Part shown: positions 24,483 through 31,135 of the stretch, piece by piece
Layout: the number at the start of each line of letters is the position of its first letter
How positions within the stretch are numbered: position 1 is the first letter of the stretch
Notes under the pieces: generated by a model
The model's database searches: none
What the model saw: the letters and a program-made list of their open reading frames with translations, nothing else
What the model was told of the DNA's origin: nothing
Made by a program: the position numbers and the translations under genes
NCBI GenBank assembly: GCA_963974055.1
Contig: CAXBCP010000039.1
Location: forward strand, 1-39,812
DNA length: 39,812 bases
Direction: 5' to 3'
Source of the DNA: CAXBCP01 sp963974055
GTDB lineage: Bacteria > Pseudomonadota > Alphaproteobacteria > MPNO01 > UBA830

Positions 24483-24931
24483 CCTGCCGGCTTGCGCGCC
24501 CGCCGCGGCGGGGGCGGCGCATAGTCTCTTTTTATGCGCTGAATCAATTTCCATTCGAATCTCATCCGGTCGTAAACGTCGCAACTGTCGCTGACATCAT
24601 CCAGGACATTCGAACCGAGTCCCGCAACTTTGCCGTTGCCGGAAACCAGGTCGTACAGTTTCCCAAAACGGCAGGTCGCTACGGTCGCCGGGCCTATCCA
24701 TGTTTCTGTGATGATGTGAGGAAACCGGCATTTTTGATATTCGCCATAATTGATAGTGAAATAGCAAAGGCGCTGGGCCGGGCTGGCACCATCGGTCAGC
24801 CGCTGAATAAGCCCGAACATGGTCTGAATGTCGTCATGTTCGTTCGGCTCCTTGCCTGGCGGAACCGCTTGCGCCGACGCTGCCGACGCGAAGCCGGCGA
24901 CCAGCGCCGTTATCAGTAACATTCTGAGCAT
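24479..24931 (-). CDS. Secreted Cys-containing protein (moron) in the fibre region
   Basis: A 150-residue protein on the - strand within a + strand tail cluster. It has a clear Sec signal peptide, MLRMLLITALVAGFASAASA-QA, with likely cleavage near residue 22. The mature part has four cysteines (RLCYF, KCRF, TCRF, SCDVY), suited to two disulphides in the periplasm, and a Pro/Arg-rich end. GAGGAGG precedes the ATG and a promoter lies just upstream (24960-24987). No family recognised. A self-expressed exported protein in a lysogen suggests a role such as superinfection exclusion or an envelope change; this is inference. Confidence 0.8.
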   Translation of the reverse strand: MLRMLLITALVAGFASAASAQAVPPGKEPNEHDDIQTMFGLIQRLTDGASPAQRLCYFTINYGEYQKCRFPHIITETWIGPATVATCRFGKLYDLVSGNGKVAGLGSNVLDDVSDSCDVYDRMRFEWKLIQRIKRDYAPPPPRRARKPAG

Positions 24932-24959
24932 GGCGTGCCTCCTCTCAACCGGGAGGGGA

Positions 24960-24987
24960 ACCATAGCACGCCGGACAATCGTTTCAA
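24960..24987 (-). promoter_or_regulatory. Promoter of the secreted-protein moron
   Basis: On the - strand: TTGAAA (24982-24987), 16-bp spacer, TATGGT (24960-24965) preceded by TGC as in an extended -10. The predicted RNA starts near 24953, leaving a short leader with a GAGGAGG ribosome site. Confidence 0.5.
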
Positions 24988-25000
24988 TACGGAGTTGCAG

Positions 25001-25651
25001 ATGACTCAATACGCAACCGGCACGATTGCGGTCACGAACGCATCGGCGGAAATCACCGGCACGGGGACCGCCTGGTCGACGGCGTCGGTGCCCGCCGGCG
25101 CCGTGCTGTATGTCGGGTCCGAAAACGTGCCGTATTTCGTCGCCAGCGTCGACGCGGAGGGGACGATCCAGCTGTCGGCGCCCTATGCCGGTTCGACCGC
25201 GTCGGGCCTGTCCTACAGCCTGACCTGGGGCTTTTCGGCATTGCTGGCGCTGCCGTTGCTGGCAGCGGGGGATATTCACACGGTCCAGCTTGTCACGCGG
25301 GCGCTGACGATCCTCGACCGGACCGTCGGCGGCGCGGTGCGGGTGACGTCGATCAATTCGCAGACCGGGACGTCCTATACCGCCGTGATCGGCGACGACG
25401 GCGCGGTGGTCGAGATGAACAATGCGTCGGCGAACACGTTCACGGTGCCGCCGAATGCCGACGTGGCGTTCGAAATCGGCGCGACGATCGTCGTCGTGCA
25501 GATGGGTGCGGGGGCGACGACCATTGCGCCGGGATCCGGCGTGACGCTGCTGTCGGTCGGCTCGCTTCTGGATATATCGGCGCAATATGCCGCGGTGACG
25601 CTGTACAAGCGCGATACGGACGAATGGCTTGTCCTGGGCGCCGTGGCCTAG
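25001..25651 (+). CDS. Tail-fibre-like protein with a module shared with the J-like protein
   Basis: A 216-residue beta-rich protein. Residues 5-73 (TGTIAVTNASAEITGTGTAW...YAGSTASGLSYSLT) match the module at residues 424-493 of the J-like protein. The C-terminal half has INSQTGTSYTAVIGDDGAVVEMNNASANTFTVP and a GDDG/GSGV pattern common in fibre knobs. GGAG lies six bases before the ATG at 25001. It is probably a structural tail or fibre piece. Confidence 0.75.
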   Translation: MTQYATGTIAVTNASAEITGTGTAWSTASVPAGAVLYVGSENVPYFVASVDAEGTIQLSAPYAGSTASGLSYSLTWGFSALLALPLLAAGDIHTVQLVTRALTILDRTVGGAVRVTSINSQTGTSYTAVIGDDGAVVEMNNASANTFTVPPNADVAFEIGATIVVVQMGAGATTIAPGSGVTLLSVGSLLDISAQYAAVTLYKRDTDEWLVLGAVA

Positions 25652-25654
25652 ACC

Positions 25655-26941
25655 ATGTACGCGAACGCGCTTCCCGCCCTGATCAATCCGGTATACGGGC
25701 TGCCCGGCCGGGCATACGACTTTGTCGGCGGCAACACCGTTTTCGACAGCCGGCTGACCGTGACGCGGTCGACGACGGACCCGTATTTCGACGCGAACGG
25801 CGTGCAGCAAGCGGCGTCGCCGGATACCGGGCGGCTCGATCACGATCCGCTGACGGGTGCCGCCCTGGGCGGGCTTGTGGAACGGGGGGCGACCAATTCC
25901 ATCCTGCGCTCGCGGGAATTCGAAAATGCGGTCTGGCACAATTTTCAAACCGACATTTCCGAGAATACCGCGACGGCGCCGGACGGCACGGCGACGGGCG
26001 ACAGACTTATTGCGCTTGTATCTGACAGCAATCATACGATCCGGCCGGCCGCGAATCTGACTTACGTACAGGGAAACACCTATACGCTTGCCGTCGATGC
26101 GAAATATTCGGACTATTCGTATATTAGCGTGCGGCCTGGCTCGTCAAACATGTCGAGCACGGGCGTATGGTTCAACATACAGGCCGGAACGGTTGGTACG
26201 ATCGAGGCGAATGTCGATTCCGCGTCGATCCGGCCGCGCGGCAACGGGTGGTATCGCTGTTCGGTTACGATTACCTACACGCCGGCCACGGGCACCGATG
26301 GTACCGCAATAATGCTTGTGCCGTCGGATGGCGTGCAACTGTTCGCAGGCGACGGGGTTTCGGGTAATTTCCTATGGGAAGCGCAGCGAGAGGACGGGCC
26401 GGCGGCAACAAGCCCGGTAACGACGGAGGCGACGGCAGCATCCCGCGGCCGCGAGGCGATCGCCGATTCCTACGATTTCCCGGCGGCGGCCGGGTCGGTG
26501 ATCCTGACCGGGCGTGTGCGGGATATCCTGGGCGTGGACACGCGGCGCGCGTTTACCATGCGCGCGGGCGCCGGCACCGAGGAAATATATGTCGAGTTTT
26601 CGACCGCCGGCGGGGTGGCGGCGCGGGTACGCGGGGCGTCTACAAATCATATAGGGGCGTCGTTTTCGTCCGGTGTCGATATCGACGCCGCCGATACGCG
26701 TTTCGCACTGGCCATCGCCTGGGCGGATAACGATCAATACGCGTATTTCAACAATATCACGCGGGGGGCTACGGACGCCCTGACGGCGACCGCGGCGACG
26801 GCGCCGGATTTTTCCGGCGTCGACGGCCAGTGGTTCGGCAATCACGAATCGTCGGATTTCGGCCTGAACGGCTGGATCGAGCGGGCGCTGTTCTACCCGG
26901 CCCGGCTTCCCAACGCGACGCTGCAGAAGCTGGCGGCGTGA
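25655..26941 (+). CDS. Spike/fibre protein with a lectin-like C-terminus
   Basis: A 428-residue protein. The N-terminal part has FDSRLTVTRSTTDPYFDANGVQQAASPDTGRLDHDPLTGAALGGLVERGATNSILRSREFE, a recurrent phage spike or fibre pattern. The middle has a carbohydrate-binding-like beta domain (AVDAKYSDYSYISVRPG...GNGWYRCSVTITY). The end (from about 270) looks like a concanavalin A-type lectin domain (SVILTGRVRDILG...GLNGWIERALFYPARLPNATLQKLAA). It probably binds host surface sugars. It starts three bases after the previous stop. Confidence 0.8.
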   Translation: MYANALPALINPVYGLPGRAYDFVGGNTVFDSRLTVTRSTTDPYFDANGVQQAASPDTGRLDHDPLTGAALGGLVERGATNSILRSREFENAVWHNFQTDISENTATAPDGTATGDRLIALVSDSNHTIRPAANLTYVQGNTYTLAVDAKYSDYSYISVRPGSSNMSSTGVWFNIQAGTVGTIEANVDSASIRPRGNGWYRCSVTITYTPATGTDGTAIMLVPSDGVQLFAGDGVSGNFLWEAQREDGPAATSPVTTEATAASRGREAIADSYDFPAAAGSVILTGRVRDILGVDTRRAFTMRAGAGTEEIYVEFSTAGGVAARVRGASTNHIGASFSSGVDIDAADTRFALAIAWADNDQYAYFNNITRGATDALTATAATAPDFSGVDGQWFGNHESSDFGLNGWIERALFYPARLPNATLQKLAA

Positions 26942-26995
26942 CTGGCGCGCCGGCGGCGGCCCGGTATTTTCAAACCTGACGCAGAGGCCTTCAGC

Positions 26996-27247
26996 ATGGC
27001 GAACGATTCATCGATCGGCGAAGACCGTGCGCGGATCATCGCGGCGGAAGAAGCCGACAAGCGCACCGGACGGCACGAAGAAACATGCGCCCGGCAATAC
27101 GAAGCACTCACCAAGGCAATTAACGAGGTCTGGCAGGCGATCGACGCGATGCGCGGCCGTGCCTGGAAGATTGCACTCGCGCTGATCGTCGGGCTGGTCA
27201 GCCTGTGCCTGGGGCTGGTCGGATATATCTACACGGCCGGGCTTTAG
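26996..27247 (+). CDS. XhlA-like single-span membrane protein (lysis-associated)
   Basis: An 83-residue protein with a charged helical N-terminal part (RARIIAAEEADKRTGRHEETCARQYEALTKAINEVWQAI) and one C-terminal membrane span (WKIALALIVGLVSLCLGLVGYIY, about 57-79). This is the layout of XhlA-type haemolysin or holin-accessory proteins. It opens the lysis-like cassette. Confidence 0.65.
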   Translation: MANDSSIGEDRARIIAAEEADKRTGRHEETCARQYEALTKAINEVWQAIDAMRGRAWKIALALIVGLVSLCLGLVGYIYTAGL

Positions 27248-27351
27248 CTGAGCAGGCGGGGCAGAAAATCGAGGAAGCCAATCGCGAGATCGGCGATCGC
27301 TATGGCGAGCGCGACCAGGGCGAGGGTATTTCGCTTGAATCTTTGAGGCAT
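27244..27351 (-). CDS. Tiny membrane protein
   Basis: A 35-residue reading: MPQRFKRN, then a hydrophobic stretch (TLALVALAIAIADLAIGFLDFLP). AAAGGA lies upstream of the ATG. It converges on the XhlA-like gene with a 4-base stop overlap. The basic start and single span look like a real small membrane protein, but the size makes this uncertain. Confidence 0.4.
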   Translation of the reverse strand: MPQRFKRNTLALVALAIAIADLAIGFLDFLPRLLS

Positions 27352-27459
27352 CGTCAACGGTCCTTTCCATGAAGAGAATTCGGAAATCCGTGTGCGCCTG
27401 CCTCCTTCAATAGCCGGAAAAAGAATGTGGGAGCCGTCGGACTCTTCGTCAACGGTCGA

Positions 27460-27476
27460 TTTGTTCACTGAACAAA
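27460..27476. promoter_or_regulatory. 17-bp perfect palindrome, operator-like
   Basis: TTTGTTCA-C-TGAACAAA lies in the AT-richer gap 27352-27573 between the tiny - strand gene and the holin-like gene. It differs from the 15-bp repeat family. The gap holds no other clear gene. Confidence 0.5.
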
Positions 27477-27573
27477 ATAGTCCGGAACCGGAAACATTCC
27501 TTGCTTGAAATCGGAAATTTTGTCCTTCGCCGGCATGACGCCGGCGATTCACCGACCCGAAAGGAGGTCATCC

Positions 27574-27735
27574 ATGAAGAAGTTCAACAAGGCCACGGCG
27601 GCCGCGATCGCAGGCGCGATCGGGACCATCGTTGCATCGGTGGCGGACATCGATGCGGAAGCGATCGCCGGCGGCGTCGCGGTGCTGACGACGCTGCTGG
27701 TCTGGCTGGTTCCCAACGCGGCAGGTGACGCGTGA
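27574..27735 (+). CDS. Holin-like small membrane protein
   Basis: A 53-residue protein: MKKFNKATAAAIAGAIGTIVASVAD, then AIAGGVAVLTTLLVWLVPNAAGDA, so two short hydrophobic spans. A GGAGGT ribosome site lies just before the ATG. Similar short phage proteins with an FNKA start and a VPN end are often called holins. It overlaps the lipoprotein GTG by four bases. Confidence 0.7.
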   Translation: MKKFNKATAAAIAGAIGTIVASVADIDAEAIAGGVAVLTTLLVWLVPNAAGDA

Positions 27736-28256
27736 GACGCCTGGCGGGGCTCGCCGCCCTGGCCGTGGCCGCGCTTTCGATTGCGGCCTGCACGGTGCGC
27801 GACGCCGAGACGCCGGGGCAGCGGCTCTATGCGGTCCAGGCGCAGTTCAACACGGTGCTGCAGGCGGCCGGCGCCTATGTGGCGCTGCCGGACTGCCGGC
27901 CTGCCGTGGCGGCCGCCTGCGCGGATCCGGACGTCAAAGAGCGGATCAAGGGGCTGGTCAACACGGCCGCGAATGCGATCGCGGCGGCGCGGCCGGCGCT
28001 GACGACTTCCGCCGGCGGATCCTCCGTCGCCGTGGCAGCGGGTCTGGTGCGCCAGCTGATCACGTATCTCGTCACCAAGGAGATCCTGAATGAACCCTCA
28101 AACAGCCTTAATGATCCTCCGGATGGTCGACCTCCTGGCGGCCGGGTTGCAGCTGGCGCCGGAGATCCGCGCGCGCTACGCGGCAACCTCCGCGAAGGTG
28201 AAAAAGATGGTCACCGAAGGCCGCGAACCGACGCCGGAGGAATGGGCCGCGCTTGA
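27732..28256 (+). CDS. Phage lipoprotein (possible outer-membrane spanin-like)
   Basis: A 174-residue reading starting at GTG 27732. A lipoprotein signal peptide ends in the lipobox LSIAAC with Cys20. The part to about residue 120 looks like real protein (QFNTVLQAAGAYVALPDCRPAVAAACADPDVKERIKGLVNTAANAI...VRQLITYLVTKEIL). The last 50 or so residues are a Pro/Gly/Arg-rich shadow of the next gene, overlapping it by 167 bases. A TGA in the +1 frame directly before that gene's ATG suggests the frame was lost by a small indel. It may help outer-membrane lysis. Confidence 0.65.
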   Translation: MRRLAGLAALAVAALSIAACTVRDAETPGQRLYAVQAQFNTVLQAAGAYVALPDCRPAVAAACADPDVKERIKGLVNTAANAIAAARPALTTSAGGSSVAVAAGLVRQLITYLVTKEILNEPSNSLNDPPDGRPPGGRVAAGAGDPRALRGNLREGEKDGHRRPRTDAGGMGRA

Positions 28257-28299
28257 CGCGGAGACCGACGACCTGCTCGCGCAGATCAACGCGGGCTGA
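28090..28299 (+). CDS. Small helical phage protein, function unknown
   Basis: A 69-residue protein: MNPQTALMILRMVDLLAAGLQLAPEIRARYAATSAKVKKM, then REPTPEEWAALDAETDDLLAQINAG. AAGGAG precedes the ATG. It is the last + strand gene of the lysis-like cassette. Family not recognised; similar short proteins with the PTPEEWAALDAETD pattern occur near phage holins. Confidence 0.75.
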   Translation: MNPQTALMILRMVDLLAAGLQLAPEIRARYAATSAKVKKMVTEGREPTPEEWAALDAETDDLLAQINAG

Positions 28300-28308
28300 C
28301 GGCCATAG

Positions 28309-28336
28309 AACCGCCCTGGCGACCGCCGGGGCGGTT
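28309..28336. terminator. Bidirectional-type hairpin terminator
   Basis: AACCGCCC (28309-28316) pairs with GGGCGGTT (28329-28336), and GGC with GCC inside, for a 12-bp stem with one U-G pair and a GACC loop. A T-rich tail (TTTGTGGTTG) follows. It lies between convergent gene groups, the + strand lysis cassette and the - strand pair. Confidence 0.7.
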
Positions 28337-28346
28337 TGTGGTTGAT

Positions 28347-28667
28347 TCAATACGATCTTTCGTTCCAACGGCGAAAAAATCCATCGGTGCGGTGCTGATA
28401 TATCACCCAGAACAGGGCGGCTTTTGCCGGCAGGCAAAAACCGAGCGCAAGGAAAAATCCTACAAGGATTGTTAGCAGGCCTCCCCAGGTATTTCCCTCC
28501 ATGAACCTTTGGAATGCGAAATAAGCGGGGGCCAGCACGGCCGCGGAGCCATACAACGCCAAAAGGATCGCACAGAACATAATGCGCCCCCAGTAAAACG
28601 ACCAGAACCACCAAATACAGAAGCCGGTGATCACCAGCGATAATAGTGTCGCTTCCGCTTCGCCCAT
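28347..28667 (-). CDS. Multi-span membrane protein, function unknown
   Basis: A 106-residue hydrophobic protein with about three spans: LLSLVITGFCIWWFWSFYW, RIMFCAILLALYGSAAVLAPAYFAF, and GGLLTILVGFFLALGFCLPAKAALFWVIY. The end is charged (HRTDGFFRRWNERSY). GGTGA precedes the ATG. It shares a strand with the upstream 28707-28976 gene and has palindrome copy 6 between them. Base composition is lower in GC than the phage backbone, a moron-like trait. Confidence 0.7.
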   Translation of the reverse strand: MGEAEATLLSLVITGFCIWWFWSFYWGRIMFCAILLALYGSAAVLAPAYFAFQRFMEGNTWGGLLTILVGFFLALGFCLPAKAALFWVIYQHRTDGFFRRWNERSY

Positions 28668-28688
28668 CGTTTCACCGTTCCAATTCCG

Positions 28689-28703
28689 GCGAACGCCGTT
28701 CGC
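28689..28703. repeat. 15-bp palindrome, copy 6 of 6
   Basis: GCGAACGCCGTTCGC in the short gap between two - strand genes, 21 bases before the start codon of the membrane protein gene. The spacing to the start closely matches copy 1. Confidence 0.75.
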
Positions 28704-28706
28704 TTG

Positions 28707-28976
28707 TTAATCGGCCAGGAAGGGTTTTTCCTGCCCTTTTCCGAGGGAAAAACCGGTGATTAGCTCGCGTGTCCAGTTTAGCAACGCGATCTCCTCAAGC
28801 ATGTCGCCATCCCAATCGACGTGACCGTCTCGAAGTTCATTGTGGGCGCGTTCCAAGCGTTCCAGAAATCGTGCCTGAAAAGTTTCATCGGTCTCATTGA
28901 GCGTCTGGACGATGCAGGTTGCAAGGACTGCAACGCCGCGTTTCGAGGCGTGAAGCTTCGTAATTTTATCGGTCAT
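28707..28976 (-). CDS. Small cytosolic phage protein, function unknown
   Basis: An 89-residue protein: MTDKITKLHASKRGVAVLATCIVQTLNETDETFQARFLERLERAHNELRDG, then DMLEEIALLNWTRELITGF. It looks helical and soluble. GAGAGG lies upstream of the ATG. It is the first gene of a two-gene - strand unit with the membrane protein. No family recognised. Moderate GC suggests an accessory gene. Confidence 0.7.
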   Translation of the reverse strand: MTDKITKLHASKRGVAVLATCIVQTLNETDETFQARFLERLERAHNELRDGHVDWDGDMLEEIALLNWTRELITGFSLGKGQEKPFLAD

Positions 28977-29149
28977 TAGATATCCTCTCTATCGATTGAC
29001 AGAAACTGCGACCCGCCCGAACCGGCGGGGGCAGGGCGCGCCAACGCCCTGAACCGTGGGATCTGACCCCCACATGACCGCAATCGGCCGCCCTGCGGCC
29101 ATCCCGCCACCGGTCCGGCCGGCGGGTGAAATCATGGGTCGAATCTCAC

Positions 29150-29977
29150 ATGGAGTCCATCGAACCGGTTAAACCGGCGGCGCCGTATATCGGCGGCAAA
29201 AAACTGCTCGCCGGCAGAATCGTCGAAATCGTCAACGGCATCCCGCACGATACCTATGTCGAGCCCTTTACCGGTATGGGCGGCGTGTTCTTTCGCCGCG
29301 ACCGGCGGCCGAGGGCCGAAGTGCTGAACGATTTGAGCCGGGATGTATCGAACCTGTTCCGGATACTGCAGCGGCATTACGTGCCGTTCGTGGAGATGAT
29401 GCGCTGGCAGCTGACGACGCGCGCGGAATTCGAGCGCCTGTCGGAGACTCCGGCGGAGACGCTGACCGACCTGGAACGGGCTGCGCGGTTTCTCTATCTG
29501 CAGCGGACGTCGTTCGGCGGCAAGGTTTCCGGCCGGAATTTCGCAGTGTCCGTCGGGCAGGGGAGCCGGTTCGACGTGACGCAGATCGTGCCGCGCCTGG
29601 AGGCGCTGCATAACCGCCTTGCCGGCGTCGTGATCGAATGCCTGCCCTACGACCGGGCGATCGAGCGGTACGACGGGGCGGACACCCTGTTTTACCTGGA
29701 CCCGCCCTATTACGGGTCGGAGCGCGATTACGGCGCCGGCATGTTCGCGCGCGCGAATTTCACCGATCTTGCCGGCCGACTCGAGTCCATCTCAGGCCGG
29801 TTCCTGCTCTCGATCAACGATGTGCCGGAGATCCGCACGCTGTTCGCCTGGGCGACGCTGCAGCCTGTGGAGCTGAACTATTCGATTTCGAAAGAGCAGG
29901 GAACGCCGGCGGCCGAGCTCCTGATTTCAAACGGCCCGATCGACGGGCTGCCGGCGGGCGGGCTGTTCTCTGGCTGA
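29150..29977 (+). CDS. D12-class DNA adenine methylase (Dam-like)
   Basis: A 275-residue N6-adenine methyltransferase with all main motifs: KPAAPYIGGKKLLAGRI (8-24), VEPFTGMGGVFF (37-48, SAM binding), FLYLQRTSFGGK (114-125), and FYLDPPYYGSERDY (DPPY at 184-187, catalytic). D12 enzymes methylate adenine in sites such as GATC. No cognate endonuclease is nearby, so it is an orphan enzyme, probably protecting phage DNA or altering gene control. A GTG at 29126 is an alternative start. The 173-bp gap before it holds no gene. Confidence 0.9.
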   Translation: MESIEPVKPAAPYIGGKKLLAGRIVEIVNGIPHDTYVEPFTGMGGVFFRRDRRPRAEVLNDLSRDVSNLFRILQRHYVPFVEMMRWQLTTRAEFERLSETPAETLTDLERAARFLYLQRTSFGGKVSGRNFAVSVGQGSRFDVTQIVPRLEALHNRLAGVVIECLPYDRAIERYDGADTLFYLDPPYYGSERDYGAGMFARANFTDLAGRLESISGRFLLSINDVPEIRTLFAWATLQPVELNYSISKEQGTPAAELLISNGPIDGLPAGGLFSG

Positions 29978-30006
29978 TTGTTACCCTGAAGATATCCCCA
30001 ACCTGG

Positions 30007-30037
30007 ACGCGCCCGGCTGGCCGGCACGTTTTTTTTG
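30007..30037 (+). terminator. Terminator after the Dam-like gene
   Basis: ACGCGCC (30007-30013) pairs with GGCACGT (30023-30029) with one C-A mismatch around a 9-base loop, followed by eight T and a G. It is nearly a copy of the terminator at 30941-30974. Confidence 0.7.
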
Positions 30038-30124
30038 TTTACTGCCCTACCCAAGGTTGGAGCGCCTTATTAATGTGTTGATTGGAACGTGCATAACATT
30101 TCGACCTGAGAGGCGGTGGCATCT

Positions 30125-30898
30125 ATGGAAAATACAAATTGGGAATGCCCGCATTGCGGGCGCAGTCAGGTCGTCAATTCAGACAATTACAATGAGATAG
30201 AGCATCATTTTTATCTTCCGCACACTAGAGAAGGAGATCGTTACATTCGTGTTGCATTCGTCACTTGTGCGAGTCCGTCATGTAAACGACTTACCTTTGT
30301 CGTGAATATCCATAAGTCCCTTTATTCGCATCAAAAAGGTAGAGTGGTGCTCCAACAGTTGCATAGTTGGCGCCTTATCCCGGAGCCAGCAGGAATTCCC
30401 CAGCCGGACTATATCCCGAAGCAGATCAGGGAGAACTACTACCAAGCCTGCAGAATCCTGGAGTTAAGCCCCCTCGCTTCGGCAACGTTATCGCGGCGGT
30501 GCCTCCAGGGGATGATCCGGGATTTTTGCGGCATCAGGAAAGATAACCTGAGCGCTGCAATCAAGGAGCTGAGACGGCGGGTCGATCGTGTTGACGGGGC
30601 GGAGCCCCCGCCGGATGGCGTTATGGCTGACACGGTTGACGCGATTGATGCGGTTCGGGCTATGGGAAACATTGGTGCGCACATGGAGGGCGACGTCGAC
30701 CTCATCGTCGAGGTAGACCCGAACGAAGCACAGACCCTCACCAATCTGATCGAGTTGCTATTGAGCGAATGGTATGTCCAGCGGCACGAAAGAGCCGCTC
30801 GTATTGCGGCCGTCGTCGCGGTGAACGATGGTAAGCAAAAGGACAGAAAACCCCCGTCAGACGTAGCGGCGGCCACCGTGGTGGAAGAGGATTCGTAA
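30125..30898 (+). CDS. DUF4145-type protein with zinc-finger start (possible defence gene)
   Basis: A 257-residue protein. A putative zinc ribbon uses C8, C11, C48 and C53 (WECPHCGRSQ; VTCASPSC). The C-terminal part (about 95-225) is DUF4145-like: LSPLASATLSRRCLQGMIRDF, then AIDAVRAMGNIGAHMEGDVDLIVEVDP and LIELLLSEWYVQRHE. DUF4145 proteins resemble HEPN domains and are often linked to restriction or other defence genes. The Arg and His of RAMGNIGAH are seven apart, not the canonical four to six. Its base composition is clearly more AT-rich than its neighbours, and it is flanked by twin terminators, both signs of recent gain. A GTG at 30116 is an alternative start. Confidence 0.8.
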   Translation: MENTNWECPHCGRSQVVNSDNYNEIEHHFYLPHTREGDRYIRVAFVTCASPSCKRLTFVVNIHKSLYSHQKGRVVLQQLHSWRLIPEPAGIPQPDYIPKQIRENYYQACRILELSPLASATLSRRCLQGMIRDFCGIRKDNLSAAIKELRRRVDRVDGAEPPPDGVMADTVDAIDAVRAMGNIGAHMEGDVDLIVEVDPNEAQTLTNLIELLLSEWYVQRHERAARIAAVVAVNDGKQKDRKPPSDVAAATVVEEDS

Positions 30899-30940
30899 CC
30901 AGGTAATGCTTGGCCAGCAGTCTTTAGCGTTGGTCCCTGG

Positions 30941-30974
30941 GACGCGCCCGGTCCGCCGGCGCGTCTTTTTTTTG
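30941..30974 (+). terminator. Terminator after the DUF4145 gene
   Basis: GACGCGCC (30941-30948) pairs perfectly with GGCGCGTC (30958-30965) around a 9-base loop, followed by eight T and a G. It is the right-hand twin of the terminator at 30007-30037. Confidence 0.85.
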
Positions 30975-31020
30975 TCTGCAGCGGCCGGAGCCAGATTCCG
31001 GAAGAGAACGGATGCGGAAT

Positions 31021-31088
31021 TTTCCCCCGACTTTTCCCCCGACTTCAGGTGCAATGTTCTGCAATTGTTTGCAAAAAGTCGGGGGAAA
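31021..31088. repeat. Repeat cluster next to tRNA-Thr, probable prophage attachment-end region
   Basis: TTTCCCCCGACTT occurs at 31021-31033 and 31033-31045 (sharing one T), and inverted at 31076-31088. Between them TGCAA occurs at 31050, 31060 and 31070, exactly 10 bp apart. Phage integrases bind paired arm sites like these. The inverted copy also forms part of the tRNA terminator, so at least that copy may have another reason to exist. Confidence 0.5.
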
Positions 31089-31097
31089 GACCCGACT
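31072..31097 (-). terminator. Terminator of tRNA-Thr
   Basis: On the - strand AGTCGGG (31091-31097) pairs with CCCGACT (31077-31083) around a 7-base loop and is followed by TTTTG. It lies about 38 bases past the tRNA 3' end. Confidence 0.65.
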
Positions 31098-31135
31098 GTG
31101 GTGTGTCGAAAAACGGCTGAATTCCGGGGAAAAAA

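Noticed and set aside
1..31135. A gene transfer agent rather than a phage
   Set aside because: Tail-tip order is GTA-like, but the replication gene, toxin-antitoxin pair, HNH cos-type packaging genes, morons and tRNA attachment region indicate a prophage.
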